Shown here in pieces: positions 17,241 through 27,263 of a DNA stretch of 64,000 bases (position 1 is the first letter of the stretch; each line of letters starts with the position of its first letter). The position numbers were made by a program, and so were the translations under genes. The notes below the pieces were generated by a model. The model saw nothing but the letters and a program-made list of their open reading frames with translations. It ran no database searches and had not been told where the DNA came from. This DNA comes from Lutibacter profundi. GTDB lineage: Bacteria > Bacteroidota > Bacteroidia > Flavobacteriales > Flavobacteriaceae. The stretch covers positions 1,952,001-2,016,000 of the forward strand of contig NZ_CP013355.1 in assembly GCF_001543325.1 (NCBI RefSeq), written 5' to 3'.

Positions 17241-20200
17241 ATGTATTTTAAACCCCTAAACCTCAGTAAAATACTTTTTGGTATAACTTTTTTAGTTTCA
17301 TTAAACTTTTTTTCACAAACAGTTATTCATACTGCAGATTTTGAATCAGACCTTAGTGGTTGGAGTCAAGCAGGAGGTGATGATTTTGATTGGACAAGAG
17401 ATGCGGGAGGTACGCCATCCTCTAACACCGGTCCATCAACAGGGGCAAGTGGGTCTTATTACATGTATACAGAATCTTCAGATCCAAACTATCCATCTAA
17501 AGTTGCTTATTTTGTAAGTCCATCCTTTGATTTAGCTGGTATAACAAACCCTACCTTTGTTTTTTACTACCATATGTATGGATCTGGTATGGGAACTCTA
17601 GACGTAGAGATAAGTACAGATGGAGGATCTACCTACCCAACCAATTTATGGTCTCAAACAGGAGAAGTACAAACAAGCAGTAGTGATGATTGGTCACAAG
17701 TTACATTAGATTTAACAGCATATATTGGGGAAACAATATATATAAGATTCAAAGGCACTACAGGTAGCTCTTACAGAAGTGATATGGCAATTGATAATGT
17801 ATCGTTAACAGTTACTTATTCTGGACCAGAAATAAACGTAGTTGGTAATGGAACTAATATACCAGATGGTAATACAGCAATATCAGCATCTGACGATACT
17901 GATTTTGGAAGTGTATATTATTTAAATGGGACAATTACAAAAACATTTACAATTGAAAATGTTGGTACATCCGATTTAGATGTTTCTTCAATAACAAGTA
18001 GCAACGCTTTATTTGTTGTAAGTAATATAACTTTACCTGTAACAATAGCTAGTGGTAATTCTGTTACCTTTGATGTTACTTTTGATCCTAGCACAGTAAG
18101 TACTCAAACATCAACAATAACTATAAATAACACAGATTCTAACGAAGACCCTTATACGTTTGATGTTGAAGGATCTGGAGTTGATTATTGCGCTTCAAGT
18201 GGTACGACAACTTATGAGACAGGGGTTACATTGGTTTCATTTAACACTATTAATAATGCTGATGGCCCGTTGAAAGATGTTGGATATGAAGATTTTACAG
18301 CAATTTCTACATCGGTAATACAAGGGTCATCTTATAATTTAACTGTAAATGTAAATACAGACGGAGATTATACCATTTATGCATTCGTATGGATTGATTG
18401 GAATCAAGATGGTGATTTTGATGATGCTGGCGAAACTTATGATATGGGGTATGCAACTGATGTTTCTGATGGTGCAACATCACTTAGTCCGTTATCCATT
18501 ACTGTACCAACAGGGGCAACACTCGGCTCAACAAGAATGAGAGTTTCTGCAAAGTACAATTCAGATCCAACCAGTTGTGAAACAGGTTTTGATGGAGAGG
18601 TAGAAGATTATACGGTAGATGTTACATCTCCTGCACCTGCACCTGAAATACAAGTTTTAGGAAATGCAAATAATATACCAGATGGAGATCTTACAACTTC
18701 AGCTTCTAATAATACTAATTTTGGTGATGTAGACACAGGAAATTCTGTCAGTAAAATATTCACCATAGAAAATATAGGGGATGCAGATTTAACCATTGGA
18801 ACCACTGTGACATTAGCTACAGGAACTATTTTTACAGTTACAATACAACCAGCAACAACAACTATAACTTCTGGAAACTTTACAACCTTCACGATTACGT
18901 TCTCTCCTGTTACAGTAGGTGCTTTTACAGATGTTGTAACTATCTCAAATAATGATTCAGATGAAGATCCTTTTACATTTACTATTGCAGGAAATGGATT
19001 AGCTCCTTTAGCTGCAGGTCCAGGAGGTGTAACTAATGGATTGTATTTATGGCTTAAATCAACATCTGGGTTAGGATATACCAATGGCCAAAGTGTTTCC
19101 CTTTGGTCAGACCAAGCTAGAGGTGCTGATGCAACTGTTAATACTGCTGGCCAAGAACCTACTTACAGAGATGATGCAGCATATAATGTAAACTTCAACC
19201 CTGTAGTAGATTTTGATAATAGTTACAATCCAGTTGCGATTGATAGTGATTTCTCATATGATGACACCACAACTCAATTTTTAGAAGGAACTAGTGGTTT
19301 GTATACGCAAGATATGTTTGTGGTACTAATACCAGATACTACCGTTAATTCAACCTTTGGAAGTATGGATGTTTTTTGTGGAGATGAAGATATTTCCTCC
19401 AATCAAACAGATGCAACAGGTATAGGTTTTGGAGCATATTCGATACGTTTTGATAGTGAAGTTATTTCGTATGCTATTGGAACTACTTCGGAAGACGGAA
19501 GTGGAGGAACAGAAAACGGTTATGGAGTTGCAGAAACAGGAGGAGCTTCATACGACAATGTAGGAATAATAAACGCTAGAAATAATACAGGATTAACACA
19601 ACAAGAGTTATACTATAACGCTACGAATATTGAAACTACTCAAAATGACGTTGCAGATTTTTCAAATGTAAACGATTCAAGATATTGGATAGGAAGAAGT
19701 GAAGGTTGGGAAGCAAGTACAGATGCTCGAATTGTTGAAATTATTACTTACTCCTCTAGAAAAACAGATGCAAGTTTAACAGATGAAAGAAATAAAATTC
19801 AATCGTATTTAGCTATTAAATATGGTATTACGTTGGGTGTAAATGGCACAACACAAGATTATGTAGATTCTGCAGGAAATGTTATTTGGGATCAATCTGC
19901 CAATGCGGGCTATAATTATGATATAGCGGGAATAGGTAGAGATGATGATTCAGCATTAAATCAAAAACAATCTAAAAGTGTGAATAGTGCATTTGATGGT
20001 ACAGGTCAAATAAGAGGTTTGGTTACCATGGGTTTAACAGATATTTACACCACAAACAACCAAAACATTAGCAACAATCCTACCACTTTTAATGATAAAG
20101 AGTTTTTAACTTGGGGGAATAATAATGGGAATTTAGATAACGCACCTAATGTTATAAATGTTGATATGAGTGCGGGAATATCAGGTTTATCTACTCCTGT

Positions 20201-22970
20201 TACGTTTACTGGAATGGAAAGGGTTTGGAAAGTAACAGAACATGGAGGAGATATTCCTTCAGTAAAAATTTCAATTCCTACAAGTGCAGTGCGTAATATT
20301 TCTCCTCCAGGAAGTTACTTTATGTTTATTTCTGATACAGGAGTTTTTAGTCCTACAGCCGATTATAGAATAATGACAGAAGTAGGAAGTAATTTAGAAA
20401 CCGAATATGATTTTGATGGCATTAAATATATTACTTTTGGCTATGCACCTGAAACACGAGTAGTGCGTTCTATTAATTTTGATGGTATTCAAGATTATAT
20501 AGATATGGAAGATGCGTTGGATGTAAATCCATCGCAATTCACCATTTCTGCATGGGTAAAAAGAGGAGCGGGATCAACCAATACCTCTATTGTTTCTAAA
20601 AGAGATAATCCTTTTACAGAAGGATATGATTTTAAAATTAACTCTTCTAATCAGTTTGAAGTAGTTTGGAAAAACGGTAGTACACACACCATTACGTCAA
20701 CTACGGTAATTCCACAGGATGAGTGGCATCACGTAGCTATTATCTATAGCGGAGGAACGGCAAATTTATATATTGATGGAGTTTTAGATACATCTGTTTC
20801 ATCTTTAACAGATCCAGTTAACACCTCGCAATCTTTTTATATTGCTGCTGCAGGTAAAAATACACCAACAGCATTTTTTGAAGGTAATATAGATGAAGTT
20901 AGAATTTGGGATGTAGCTTTATCAGTAAATCAGTTGCGTTATATTATGAACCAAGAAATAGAAGATAATGCTAGTTTTATAAACGGAACAATTATTCCAC
21001 AAACTATTACTAAAAATGAAGTAGCTTCAATTCCTTGGGCAAATTTGGCTGGATATTACCCAATGTCTGCTTATGCTTATACAAATACAATAGATGATTC
21101 AGGAAATAAAAATCAAGGAGCTTTAAGAAATTTAGATACCGTAGATTATCAAACAGCACCTCTTCCATACGAAAGTACAGCTAATGGAAGTTGGGATACT
21201 GCTGCTACTTGGTTGAATAATTCAGTCCAAACCTTACCTAATGAGAATTCAATTGTTGATGGTTCCAAAATAACTTGGAATATTGTAGAAACCAATAACA
21301 ATGTTAATATTATCAGAGATGTAACAGTATTAGGATTAAAAAACAATGCGAATGAACTTTCTGTTAATGCAGATAATTCTTTAACAGTATCTCATTATTT
21401 ATTAATAGATGGAGTTATAGATTTAGATGGAGAATCTCAGTTAATACAAACTACAGGTAGTGATTTAGATGCTGCAAGTACAGGTTATTTAGAACGAGAC
21501 CAACAAGGAGTAGGTAATTTATACCGTTATAATGATTGGTCTTCACCAGTAGTTTCAGATTTTGTTGCTAAAACGTATACCGTTGCAGATGTTTTAAAAG
21601 ATGGTACAAATGCTAGTAACCCTGTTAACATTTCATTTGTAGGAGGGTATAATGGAGCTGTGGGGCCACCAATTCAAATTGCTGAATATTGGATATACAA
21701 ATATGTTAATGACTTATTTGATGATTATAGTAAATGGGTACAAATAGGTAGTACAGGAACCTTAAAAGCAGGAGAAGGATTTTTAATGAAAGGAACAGGA
21801 TCTGCAGCAGACCAAAATTATGTATTTGTTGGCAAACCAAATAATGGTACTATTACCTTAACGGTAAACGACAATAATGATTACTTAGTAGGAAACCCAT
21901 ATCCATCTGCTTTAGATGCAAATCAATTTATAGCAGATAATGCAGGAAGCATTACAGGAACGCTCTATTTTTGGGAACATTATGGAGGAAATACACACAA
22001 TTTAAAAGATTATCAAGCAGGATATGGAGCTTATAATTTATCAGGAGGTGTAGCAACAACTGCAGATCCTGATGTAAACCAAACAGCTCCTACTTCACCA
22101 AAAACACCAGCTAGATATGTTGCTGTAGGACAAGGATTTTTTGTACAAGGTAATGCAACATCGGGAGCAAAAAGCATTGTTTTTAATAATGGACAACGAG
22201 CTTTTCAAACGGAAGATGTTACTAACTCAATTTTTATGAAGACTGCAAAATCTACAAAAACAGCTTCCAAAATAACAGCAGATTCTGATATGCGACAAAA
22301 ATTTAGAATTGGATTTAATGTAGGAGGAAATGGACATAGGCAATTATTGCTTACCATAGATGATAGAGCAACTGATGGTGTAGATTGGGGATTCGATGGA
22401 GAAATATATGATTTACTGAGTAATGATATGTATTGGACTATAGATTCAAAAAAATATGTTATCCAGGCAACGAATAAACTTAGTTTAGATAAAGAAATTC
22501 CATTGGGAATTCAGTTAAAAGAAGATGGTGTAGTAAATATTAATGTTGATGAATTTGTAAATGTAACAGAAAACACTTCAATTTATATTAAAGATAATTT
22601 TACTGGTGAAACATATAATATTACAAATCAGCCTTTTGAAATCAATTTAAAAGCAGGAGAATATGAAGATAGGTTTGTACTAACATTCCAACCACGGTTA
22701 AAAACACTAGAAGAAATAGCCTTGGAAGAAGGTATTCACATTTTTATGAATAATGCTATTTCTGAAATACAAATAAAGAAAATTGTTGATACTGAAATAC
22801 TCAATATAAGTATATTTAATTATCTTGGACAGGAAATACAAACTTGGAAAACAAATTTAAATGAAAGGTTTATTTCATTACCAATTAATAATGCTACTTC
22901 AGGAATGTATATAGTACAAATTAATACAACCACTGGTCAAATCACAAAAAAAATAATTGTACAAAAATAA
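17241..22970 (+). CDS. Giant T9SS-exported multidomain surface protein
   Basis: A 1909-residue protein with a signal peptide (about 1-26). Visible modules, in order: a MAM-like jelly-roll domain (about 28-190), a choice-of-anchor D module (about 195-312), a GEVED domain (about 313-460; GEVEDYTVDV), a second anchor D module (about 465-585), a large beta-rich region (about 595-1075), a LamG/concanavalin-like domain (about 1080-1240; FTISAWVKR, DEWHHVAIIYSGG), a further beta-rich region, and a C-terminal T9SS type A sorting domain (last ~75 residues, ending GQITKKIIVQK). Such proteins are surface adhesins or carbohydrate binders; no catalytic domain is visible. It has its own promoter and is followed 31 bases later by the M14 peptidase gene. 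Confidence 0.88.
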   Translation: MYFKPLNLSKILFGITFLVSLNFFSQTVIHTADFESDLSGWSQAGGDDFDWTRDAGGTPSSNTGPSTGASGSYYMYTESSDPNYPSKVAYFVSPSFDLAGITNPTFVFYYHMYGSGMGTLDVEISTDGGSTYPTNLWSQTGEVQTSSSDDWSQVTLDLTAYIGETIYIRFKGTTGSSYRSDMAIDNVSLTVTYSGPEINVVGNGTNIPDGNTAISASDDTDFGSVYYLNGTITKTFTIENVGTSDLDVSSITSSNALFVVSNITLPVTIASGNSVTFDVTFDPSTVSTQTSTITINNTDSNEDPYTFDVEGSGVDYCASSGTTTYETGVTLVSFNTINNADGPLKDVGYEDFTAISTSVIQGSSYNLTVNVNTDGDYTIYAFVWIDWNQDGDFDDAGETYDMGYATDVSDGATSLSPLSITVPTGATLGSTRMRVSAKYNSDPTSCETGFDGEVEDYTVDVTSPAPAPEIQVLGNANNIPDGDLTTSASNNTNFGDVDTGNSVSKIFTIENIGDADLTIGTTVTLATGTIFTVTIQPATTTITSGNFTTFTITFSPVTVGAFTDVVTISNNDSDEDPFTFTIAGNGLAPLAAGPGGVTNGLYLWLKSTSGLGYTNGQSVSLWSDQARGADATVNTAGQEPTYRDDAAYNVNFNPVVDFDNSYNPVAIDSDFSYDDTTTQFLEGTSGLYTQDMFVVLIPDTTVNSTFGSMDVFCGDEDISSNQTDATGIGFGAYSIRFDSEVISYAIGTTSEDGSGGTENGYGVAETGGASYDNVGIINARNNTGLTQQELYYNATNIETTQNDVADFSNVNDSRYWIGRSEGWEASTDARIVEIITYSSRKTDASLTDERNKIQSYLAIKYGITLGVNGTTQDYVDSAGNVIWDQSANAGYNYDIAGIGRDDDSALNQKQSKSVNSAFDGTGQIRGLVTMGLTDIYTTNNQNISNNPTTFNDKEFLTWGNNNGNLDNAPNVINVDMSAGISGLSTPVTFTGMERVWKVTEHGGDIPSVKISIPTSAVRNISPPGSYFMFISDTGVFSPTADYRIMTEVGSNLETEYDFDGIKYITFGYAPETRVVRSINFDGIQDYIDMEDALDVNPSQFTISAWVKRGAGSTNTSIVSKRDNPFTEGYDFKINSSNQFEVVWKNGSTHTITSTTVIPQDEWHHVAIIYSGGTANLYIDGVLDTSVSSLTDPVNTSQSFYIAAAGKNTPTAFFEGNIDEVRIWDVALSVNQLRYIMNQEIEDNASFINGTIIPQTITKNEVASIPWANLAGYYPMSAYAYTNTIDDSGNKNQGALRNLDTVDYQTAPLPYESTANGSWDTAATWLNNSVQTLPNENSIVDGSKITWNIVETNNNVNIIRDVTVLGLKNNANELSVNADNSLTVSHYLLIDGVIDLDGESQLIQTTGSDLDAASTGYLERDQQGVGNLYRYNDWSSPVVSDFVAKTYTVADVLKDGTNASNPVNISFVGGYNGAVGPPIQIAEYWIYKYVNDLFDDYSKWVQIGSTGTLKAGEGFLMKGTGSAADQNYVFVGKPNNGTITLTVNDNNDYLVGNPYPSALDANQFIADNAGSITGTLYFWEHYGGNTHNLKDYQAGYGAYNLSGGVATTADPDVNQTAPTSPKTPARYVAVGQGFFVQGNATSGAKSIVFNNGQRAFQTEDVTNSIFMKTAKSTKTASKITADSDMRQKFRIGFNVGGNGHRQLLLTIDDRATDGVDWGFDGEIYDLLSNDMYWTIDSKKYVIQATNKLSLDKEIPLGIQLKEDGVVNINVDEFVNVTENTSIYIKDNFTGETYNITNQPFEINLKAGEYEDRFVLTFQPRLKTLEEIALEEGIHIFMNNAISEIQIKKIVDTEILNISIFNYLGQEIQTWKTNLNERFISLPINNATSGMYIVQINTTTGQITKKIIVQK

Positions 22971-23001
22971 TTAAATTAGAAATTTATAACAAACTAGCTC
23001 A

Positions 23002-25515
23002 ATGAAAATAAAATTACTATTTGCAGCTTTTTTTTGTGCTTTATTTTTTGCAAATGCACAAACAAATAAAGACCTAGCAGATAAATATTTAAAAAAGAGA
23101 GGTGAACTAGCCTTTACTTTCACAGCCAATAATATACATGAAGTAAAAAAGCTTTCCTCAATTATTTCTTTTGACCACGGACAAAACAGAAATAATCCTT
23201 TAACAATAAATGCTATAGCAAATAAAAAGAATTTTAATAAATTTTTAGAATTCAATTTACCTTTTACGGTTAATAAAAAATTAAATGAGCCCAAAAAGGT
23301 TAAAATGTATGATACCAAAAATAATGTGAACGCTAAAGCTACAGCGTATACATTAACATTCCCATTAAACGCCTATCCAACGTATGCAGATTACGCACAA
23401 CAAATGGCAGATTTTGCAAATGATAATCCTACAATTGCACAATTGGTAAATATAGGTCAATCAGTTAATGGGAAAGATTTACTTTTTATAAAATTATCAG
23501 ATAATGTTGGTACGCACGAACAAGAACCACGATTATTATTAACATCTTCTATGCATGGCGATGAAATAGCAGGGTATCCAATGATGCTTTCTTTAATAGA
23601 TTTTCTTATTACCGCATATAATGATGTAGCAAACCCAAGACATACCGAAATAAAAAATTTGGTAGATAATTCTGAAATATGGATTAACCCAATGGCTAAC
23701 CCTGATGGTACTTTTTACGGTTCAGCTACGTACACAACAGTTAGTGGAGCACGTAGAGCAAATGCAAATGCAATTGATTTAAATAGAAATTATCCAGATC
23801 CAAAAGACGGACCTAATCCTGATGGTAATGCCTATCAGGTTGAAACATTGGCTTTTATGTCAATGGCAGATAGTTATCATTTTGTAATTGGAGCAAATTT
23901 TCATGGAGGTGCAGTAGTAGTTAATTACCCTTGGGATACTTGGACTGCTGCTGAAGGTTACCATGCTGATGATGACTGGTATCAATTTATAAGTCGGGAA
24001 TATGCTACAAATGCTCAACTTGATAGCCCTTCTGGATATATGACTTATTTAAATAATGGTATAACTCATGGAGCAACTTGGTATAGAGTTGCCGGAGGAC
24101 GTCAAGATTATATGAATTATGATAAACATGTAAGAGAGCTTACAATTGAATTGAGTGACGTTAAATTAATTCCAGAGGCTGAAATCCAAAATCATTGGAA
24201 TTACAATAGAGATGCCTTAATAGATTTTTTTAAAGAGGGAATTTACGGTTTTACAGGGTTAGTTAAAGATGCTTCTACAGGAAACCCAATAAAAGCTAAA
24301 ATAACAATTGTAGGAAGAGATGATCAAGTAAATAGTAGAAATTCTTGGGTTGAAACAGAATTACCAATAGGAGATTATTATAGACCAATAAAAGCAGGAA
24401 CCTATGATATTTTATATGAAGCAGATTGTTATCAACCTTATACGTTAACAAATCAAACAATAACAGATTTACAAACAATTGTTTTAGCAGATGTTTTATT
24501 AACACCTGTTACAGCAACTACTCCAATAAATTTTGTTACTTCAAGTATTACGAATACAACAGCAACCATAGGTTGGGATGATGCAGGAGTGAGTTCTTAC
24601 GACATTCAATACCGAGTTAGTGGATCTTCAACTTGGATAAACACATCATCAGTAACAAACTCATTGGATTTAACAGGATTAACCGCTTCAACTACTTATG
24701 AATATCAAGTTAGAAGTATATGTAATTCCAGTACATCCAATTATAGTACTTCAACAACATTTACAACCTTAGCAGTTAATTATTGTGCTGCTGCAGGGAA
24801 TAGTATTGTAGATGAATTTATTAGCAATGTTCAGTTAGGTGGAATAGACAATAATTCTTTAGCATCAACAACTTCTGGATATTCAGATTATACAAGCTCC
24901 GTTATTTTTCCAGATTTGAATTTAAATTCTACAAATAATACAATTTCAGTTACTAAAAACTGGACTGGAACATCCTATACTGAAGCTGTTGCCGTTTGGA
25001 TAGATTTTAACAAGGATGGAACTTTTGATGTTTCCGAAATGGTTTTTGATGACCCCTCCTCTACAACAACTCCAGTAGTAAGTCCAAATTTCACTATACC
25101 TGGAACAGCAGTATTAGGAACTACTAGAATGAGAGTTATAATGAAATATTACGGTGGGGCAGGAAGTAATATAACTGATCCGTGTGAAAACACATTTTCT
25201 TATGGAGAGGTTGAAGATTACACCGTTAATATTGTAGACACAACGTTAGGTATTGAAGATGAAATATTAAATACATTTCAATTATACCCAAATCCGGTTT
25301 CATCAGGAGAAATTACGCTAAAAATGCCAAATGATATTTATGAGTTTACTGTTACAATTTCAAATATGTTTGGACAAAAAGTGTATGTTGAAGATGTAAA
25401 AACAATAACTAATAATAAACATACAATTAATACAAACGCTATAAAAACAGGTATTTATTTGGTAACTATAAATACAGATTTAGGAAAAGCAACAAAGAAA
25501 TTAGTAATACAATAA
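23002..25515 (+). CDS. T9SS-exported zinc carboxypeptidase (M14) with Fn3 and GEVED domains
   Basis: An 837-residue secreted peptidase with a signal peptide ending near NAQT (residue 19). The M14 domain (about 120-400) has the zinc ligands in MHGDE (His185, Glu188) and FHGG (His301) and the catalytic glutamate in TIELSD (Glu383). A carboxypeptidase-regulatory domain (about 410-500), an Fn3 domain (about 505-590), a GEVED domain (about 595-745; GEVEDYTVNI) and a T9SS type A sorting domain (about 755-837) follow. All catalytic residues are present, so it should be an active exported peptidase. It is probably co-transcribed with the preceding gene and ends at a strong bidirectional terminator. 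Confidence 0.92.
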   Translation: MKIKLLFAAFFCALFFANAQTNKDLADKYLKKRGELAFTFTANNIHEVKKLSSIISFDHGQNRNNPLTINAIANKKNFNKFLEFNLPFTVNKKLNEPKKVKMYDTKNNVNAKATAYTLTFPLNAYPTYADYAQQMADFANDNPTIAQLVNIGQSVNGKDLLFIKLSDNVGTHEQEPRLLLTSSMHGDEIAGYPMMLSLIDFLITAYNDVANPRHTEIKNLVDNSEIWINPMANPDGTFYGSATYTTVSGARRANANAIDLNRNYPDPKDGPNPDGNAYQVETLAFMSMADSYHFVIGANFHGGAVVVNYPWDTWTAAEGYHADDDWYQFISREYATNAQLDSPSGYMTYLNNGITHGATWYRVAGGRQDYMNYDKHVRELTIELSDVKLIPEAEIQNHWNYNRDALIDFFKEGIYGFTGLVKDASTGNPIKAKITIVGRDDQVNSRNSWVETELPIGDYYRPIKAGTYDILYEADCYQPYTLTNQTITDLQTIVLADVLLTPVTATTPINFVTSSITNTTATIGWDDAGVSSYDIQYRVSGSSTWINTSSVTNSLDLTGLTASTTYEYQVRSICNSSTSNYSTSTTFTTLAVNYCAAAGNSIVDEFISNVQLGGIDNNSLASTTSGYSDYTSSVIFPDLNLNSTNNTISVTKNWTGTSYTEAVAVWIDFNKDGTFDVSEMVFDDPSSTTTPVVSPNFTIPGTAVLGTTRMRVIMKYYGGAGSNITDPCENTFSYGEVEDYTVNIVDTTLGIEDEILNTFQLYPNPVSSGEITLKMPNDIYEFTVTISNMFGQKVYVEDVKTITNNKHTINTNAIKTGIYLVTINTDLGKATKKLVIQ

Positions 25516-25548
25516 AGAAATTAAGACTATAAATATTTATAGAATGAT

Positions 25549-25593
25549 AATCTAAAAAGAGGTTTCAAAATAATTGAAACCTCTTTTTAGATT
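25549..25593. terminator. Bidirectional intrinsic terminator between convergent genes
   Basis: A perfect 19-base inverted repeat (25549-25567 and 25575-25593) with a 7-base loop has A-rich and T-rich flanks, so it can terminate both the M14 gene (+) and the acyl-CoA dehydrogenase gene (-). Confidence 0.9.
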
Positions 25594-25612
25594 AATAAAG
25601 CCTAAGTGAATT

Positions 25613-26791
25613 TTATTTAAAAGCAGGAATTCCTGTAATATCCATTCCTGTAATTAACAAATGAATATCGTGTGTTCCTTCATAAGTGATAACACTTTCT
25701 AAGTTCATCATATGACGCATAATAGAATATTCACCCGTAATACCCATAGCTCCCAGTACTTGACGAGCTTCACGAGCTATTTTTAAAGCCATTTCAACAT
25801 TGTTTCTTTTTGCCATAGAAATTTGTGCCGCAGTTGCTCTACCGTCATTTTTTAGTGTTCCTAAACGCCAAGTTAATAATTGAGCCTTAGTAATTTCTGT
25901 AATCATTTCGGCTAATTTTTTTTGTTGTAATTGAAAACTTGCAATAGGTTTTCCAAACTGAATACGTTCTTTGGCATATCTCAAAGCTGTATCATAACAA
26001 TCCATTGCTGCACCAATAGCTCCCCAAGCAATACCGTAACGAGCAGAATCTAAACATCCAAGAGGAGCGCCTAAACCATCTTTATTAGGTAAGATATTTT
26101 CTTTGGGAATTTTCACATTATCAAAAATTAATTCTCCCGTAGAAGAAGCTCTTAAACTCCATTTATTATGAGTTTCAGGAGTTGAAAAACCTTCCATACC
26201 ACGTTCAACAATTAGTCCTTTAATTCGTCCATCTTCATTTTTAGCCCAAACAACAGCAATATCAGCAAAAGGAGCATTTGAAATCCACATTTTTGCGCCA
26301 TTCAACAAGTAATAATCACCCATATCTTTAATATTGGTAACCATACCTCCTGGATTTGAACCGTGATCGGGTTCTGTTAATCCAAAGCAACCTAAAAACT
26401 CACCACTTGCTAATTTTGGTAAATATTTTTTTCGTTGTTCTTCATTGCCATATTTCCAAATAGGATACATTACCAATGAAGATTGCACAGAGGCAGTAGA
26501 ACGAACACCAGAATCTCCACGTTCAATTTCCTGCATAATTAACCCATACGATATTTGGTCTAAACCAGCACCGCCATATTCTTCAGGAATATAAGGCCCA
26601 AAAGCACCAATTTCAGCTAAACCTGAAACTATAGAAGTTGGAAATTTTGCATCTTGAGCGGCTTGCTCTATAATTGGAGAAACCTCTTTTTTTACCCATT
26701 CTCTTGCTGCATCTCGTACTAATATATGCTCTTCAGTTAACAATTCATCTAATTGATAATAATCTGGAGCTTGAAATAAATCTTGTGACAT
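25613..26791 (-). CDS. gcdH: Acyl-CoA dehydrogenase, glutaryl-CoA dehydrogenase type
   Basis: A 392-residue flavoenzyme of the acyl-CoA dehydrogenase family: N-terminal helical domain with EEYGGAGLD, central beta domain with CFGLTEPDHGSNPGGM and KMWISNAPFAD, and C-terminal domain with the FAD motifs and the catalytic base in TYEGTHDIH (Glu371). The RSTASVQSSLVM sequence is characteristic of glutaryl-CoA dehydrogenase, which converts glutaryl-CoA to crotonyl-CoA in lysine and tryptophan breakdown. The specific substrate is inferred from motif similarity; general acyl-CoA dehydrogenase function is secure. It is monocistronic and divergent from rnpA. Confidence 0.85.
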   Translation of the reverse strand: MSQDLFQAPDYYQLDELLTEEHILVRDAAREWVKKEVSPIIEQAAQDAKFPTSIVSGLAEIGAFGPYIPEEYGGAGLDQISYGLIMQEIERGDSGVRSTASVQSSLVMYPIWKYGNEEQRKKYLPKLASGEFLGCFGLTEPDHGSNPGGMVTNIKDMGDYYLLNGAKMWISNAPFADIAVVWAKNEDGRIKGLIVERGMEGFSTPETHNKWSLRASSTGELIFDNVKIPKENILPNKDGLGAPLGCLDSARYGIAWGAIGAAMDCYDTALRYAKERIQFGKPIASFQLQQKKLAEMITEITKAQLLTWRLGTLKNDGRATAAQISMAKRNNVEMALKIAREARQVLGAMGITGEYSIMRHMMNLESVITYEGTHDIHLLITGMDITGIPAFK

Positions 26792-26815
26792 TTGCTATTT
26801 TATTTTAATGGTTTA

Positions 26816-26823
26816 CAAATTTA
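26816..26823 (-). promoter_or_regulatory. -7 box (TAAATTTG) of the acyl-CoA dehydrogenase gene
   Basis: A perfect TAnnTTTG box on the minus strand, 24 bases upstream of the ATG at 26791. Confidence 0.5.
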
Positions 26824-26869
26824 GTAATTATAGTCCTTTTAATTTTAAAAATTAAAATCTTTTATTCAT

Positions 26870-26877
26870 TACATTTG
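26870..26877 (+). promoter_or_regulatory. -7 box (TACATTTG) of rnpA
   Basis: A perfect TAnnTTTG box ends only 5 bases before the rnpA start codon, so the transcript should be leaderless or nearly so. Confidence 0.5.
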
Positions 26878-26882
26878 CAATA

Positions 26883-27263
26883 ATGAGATATACCTTAGGA
26901 AAAGAAGAAAAATTAAAAAGTAAAAAGGCAATAGAGCAATTATTTGCTGAGGGAAATCGGTTAAATTCATTTCCTATACAGTTGATTTATTTAAAAAAGA
27001 AACATCAATCAGAATTTCCTATAAAAGTTGGTTTTACCGTACCAAAACGCTCTGTTAAATTAGCGGTACACAGAAATAGAATTAAAAGAGTTATGCGTGA
27101 AGTATATAGAAAAAACAAGCATCTTTTTTCTAATAATTTGAAAGAACACTATATTTTTATGTTTATTTATAGTGCAAAAGAAGAATTGAAATATGAAGAT
27201 TTAGAGTTTTCAATAAAGAAAATTAGCACTAAATTTTTAAATAAAATTATTAAAAATGAATAA
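26883..27263 (+). CDS. rnpA: Ribonuclease P protein component
   Basis: A 126-residue basic protein that assists the RNase P RNA in trimming tRNA 5' ends. The hallmark RNR motif is present (VPKRSVKLAVHRNRIKRVMRE, split here as VPKRSVKLAVHRNRI then KRVMRE), as is the N-terminal KEEKLKSKKAIEQLF typical of the family. It overlaps the next gene (S41 peptidase) by 8 bases, implying translational coupling. The rpmH gene usual upstream in many other phyla is absent, as is normal in flavobacteria. Confidence 0.95.
   Translation: MRYTLGKEEKLKSKKAIEQLFAEGNRLNSFPIQLIYLKKKHQSEFPIKVGFTVPKRSVKLAVHRNRIKRVMREVYRKNKHLFSNNLKEHYIFMFIYSAKEELKYEDLEFSIKKISTKFLNKIIKNE

Noticed and set aside
18608-19084. 158-codon open frame on the minus strand inside the giant surface protein gene
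   Set aside because: It is antisense to a well-supported coding region, lacks recognisable domains and is a by-product of codon composition. The same applies to minus-strand frames at 22971-23318, 2817-3233 and 12930-13277.
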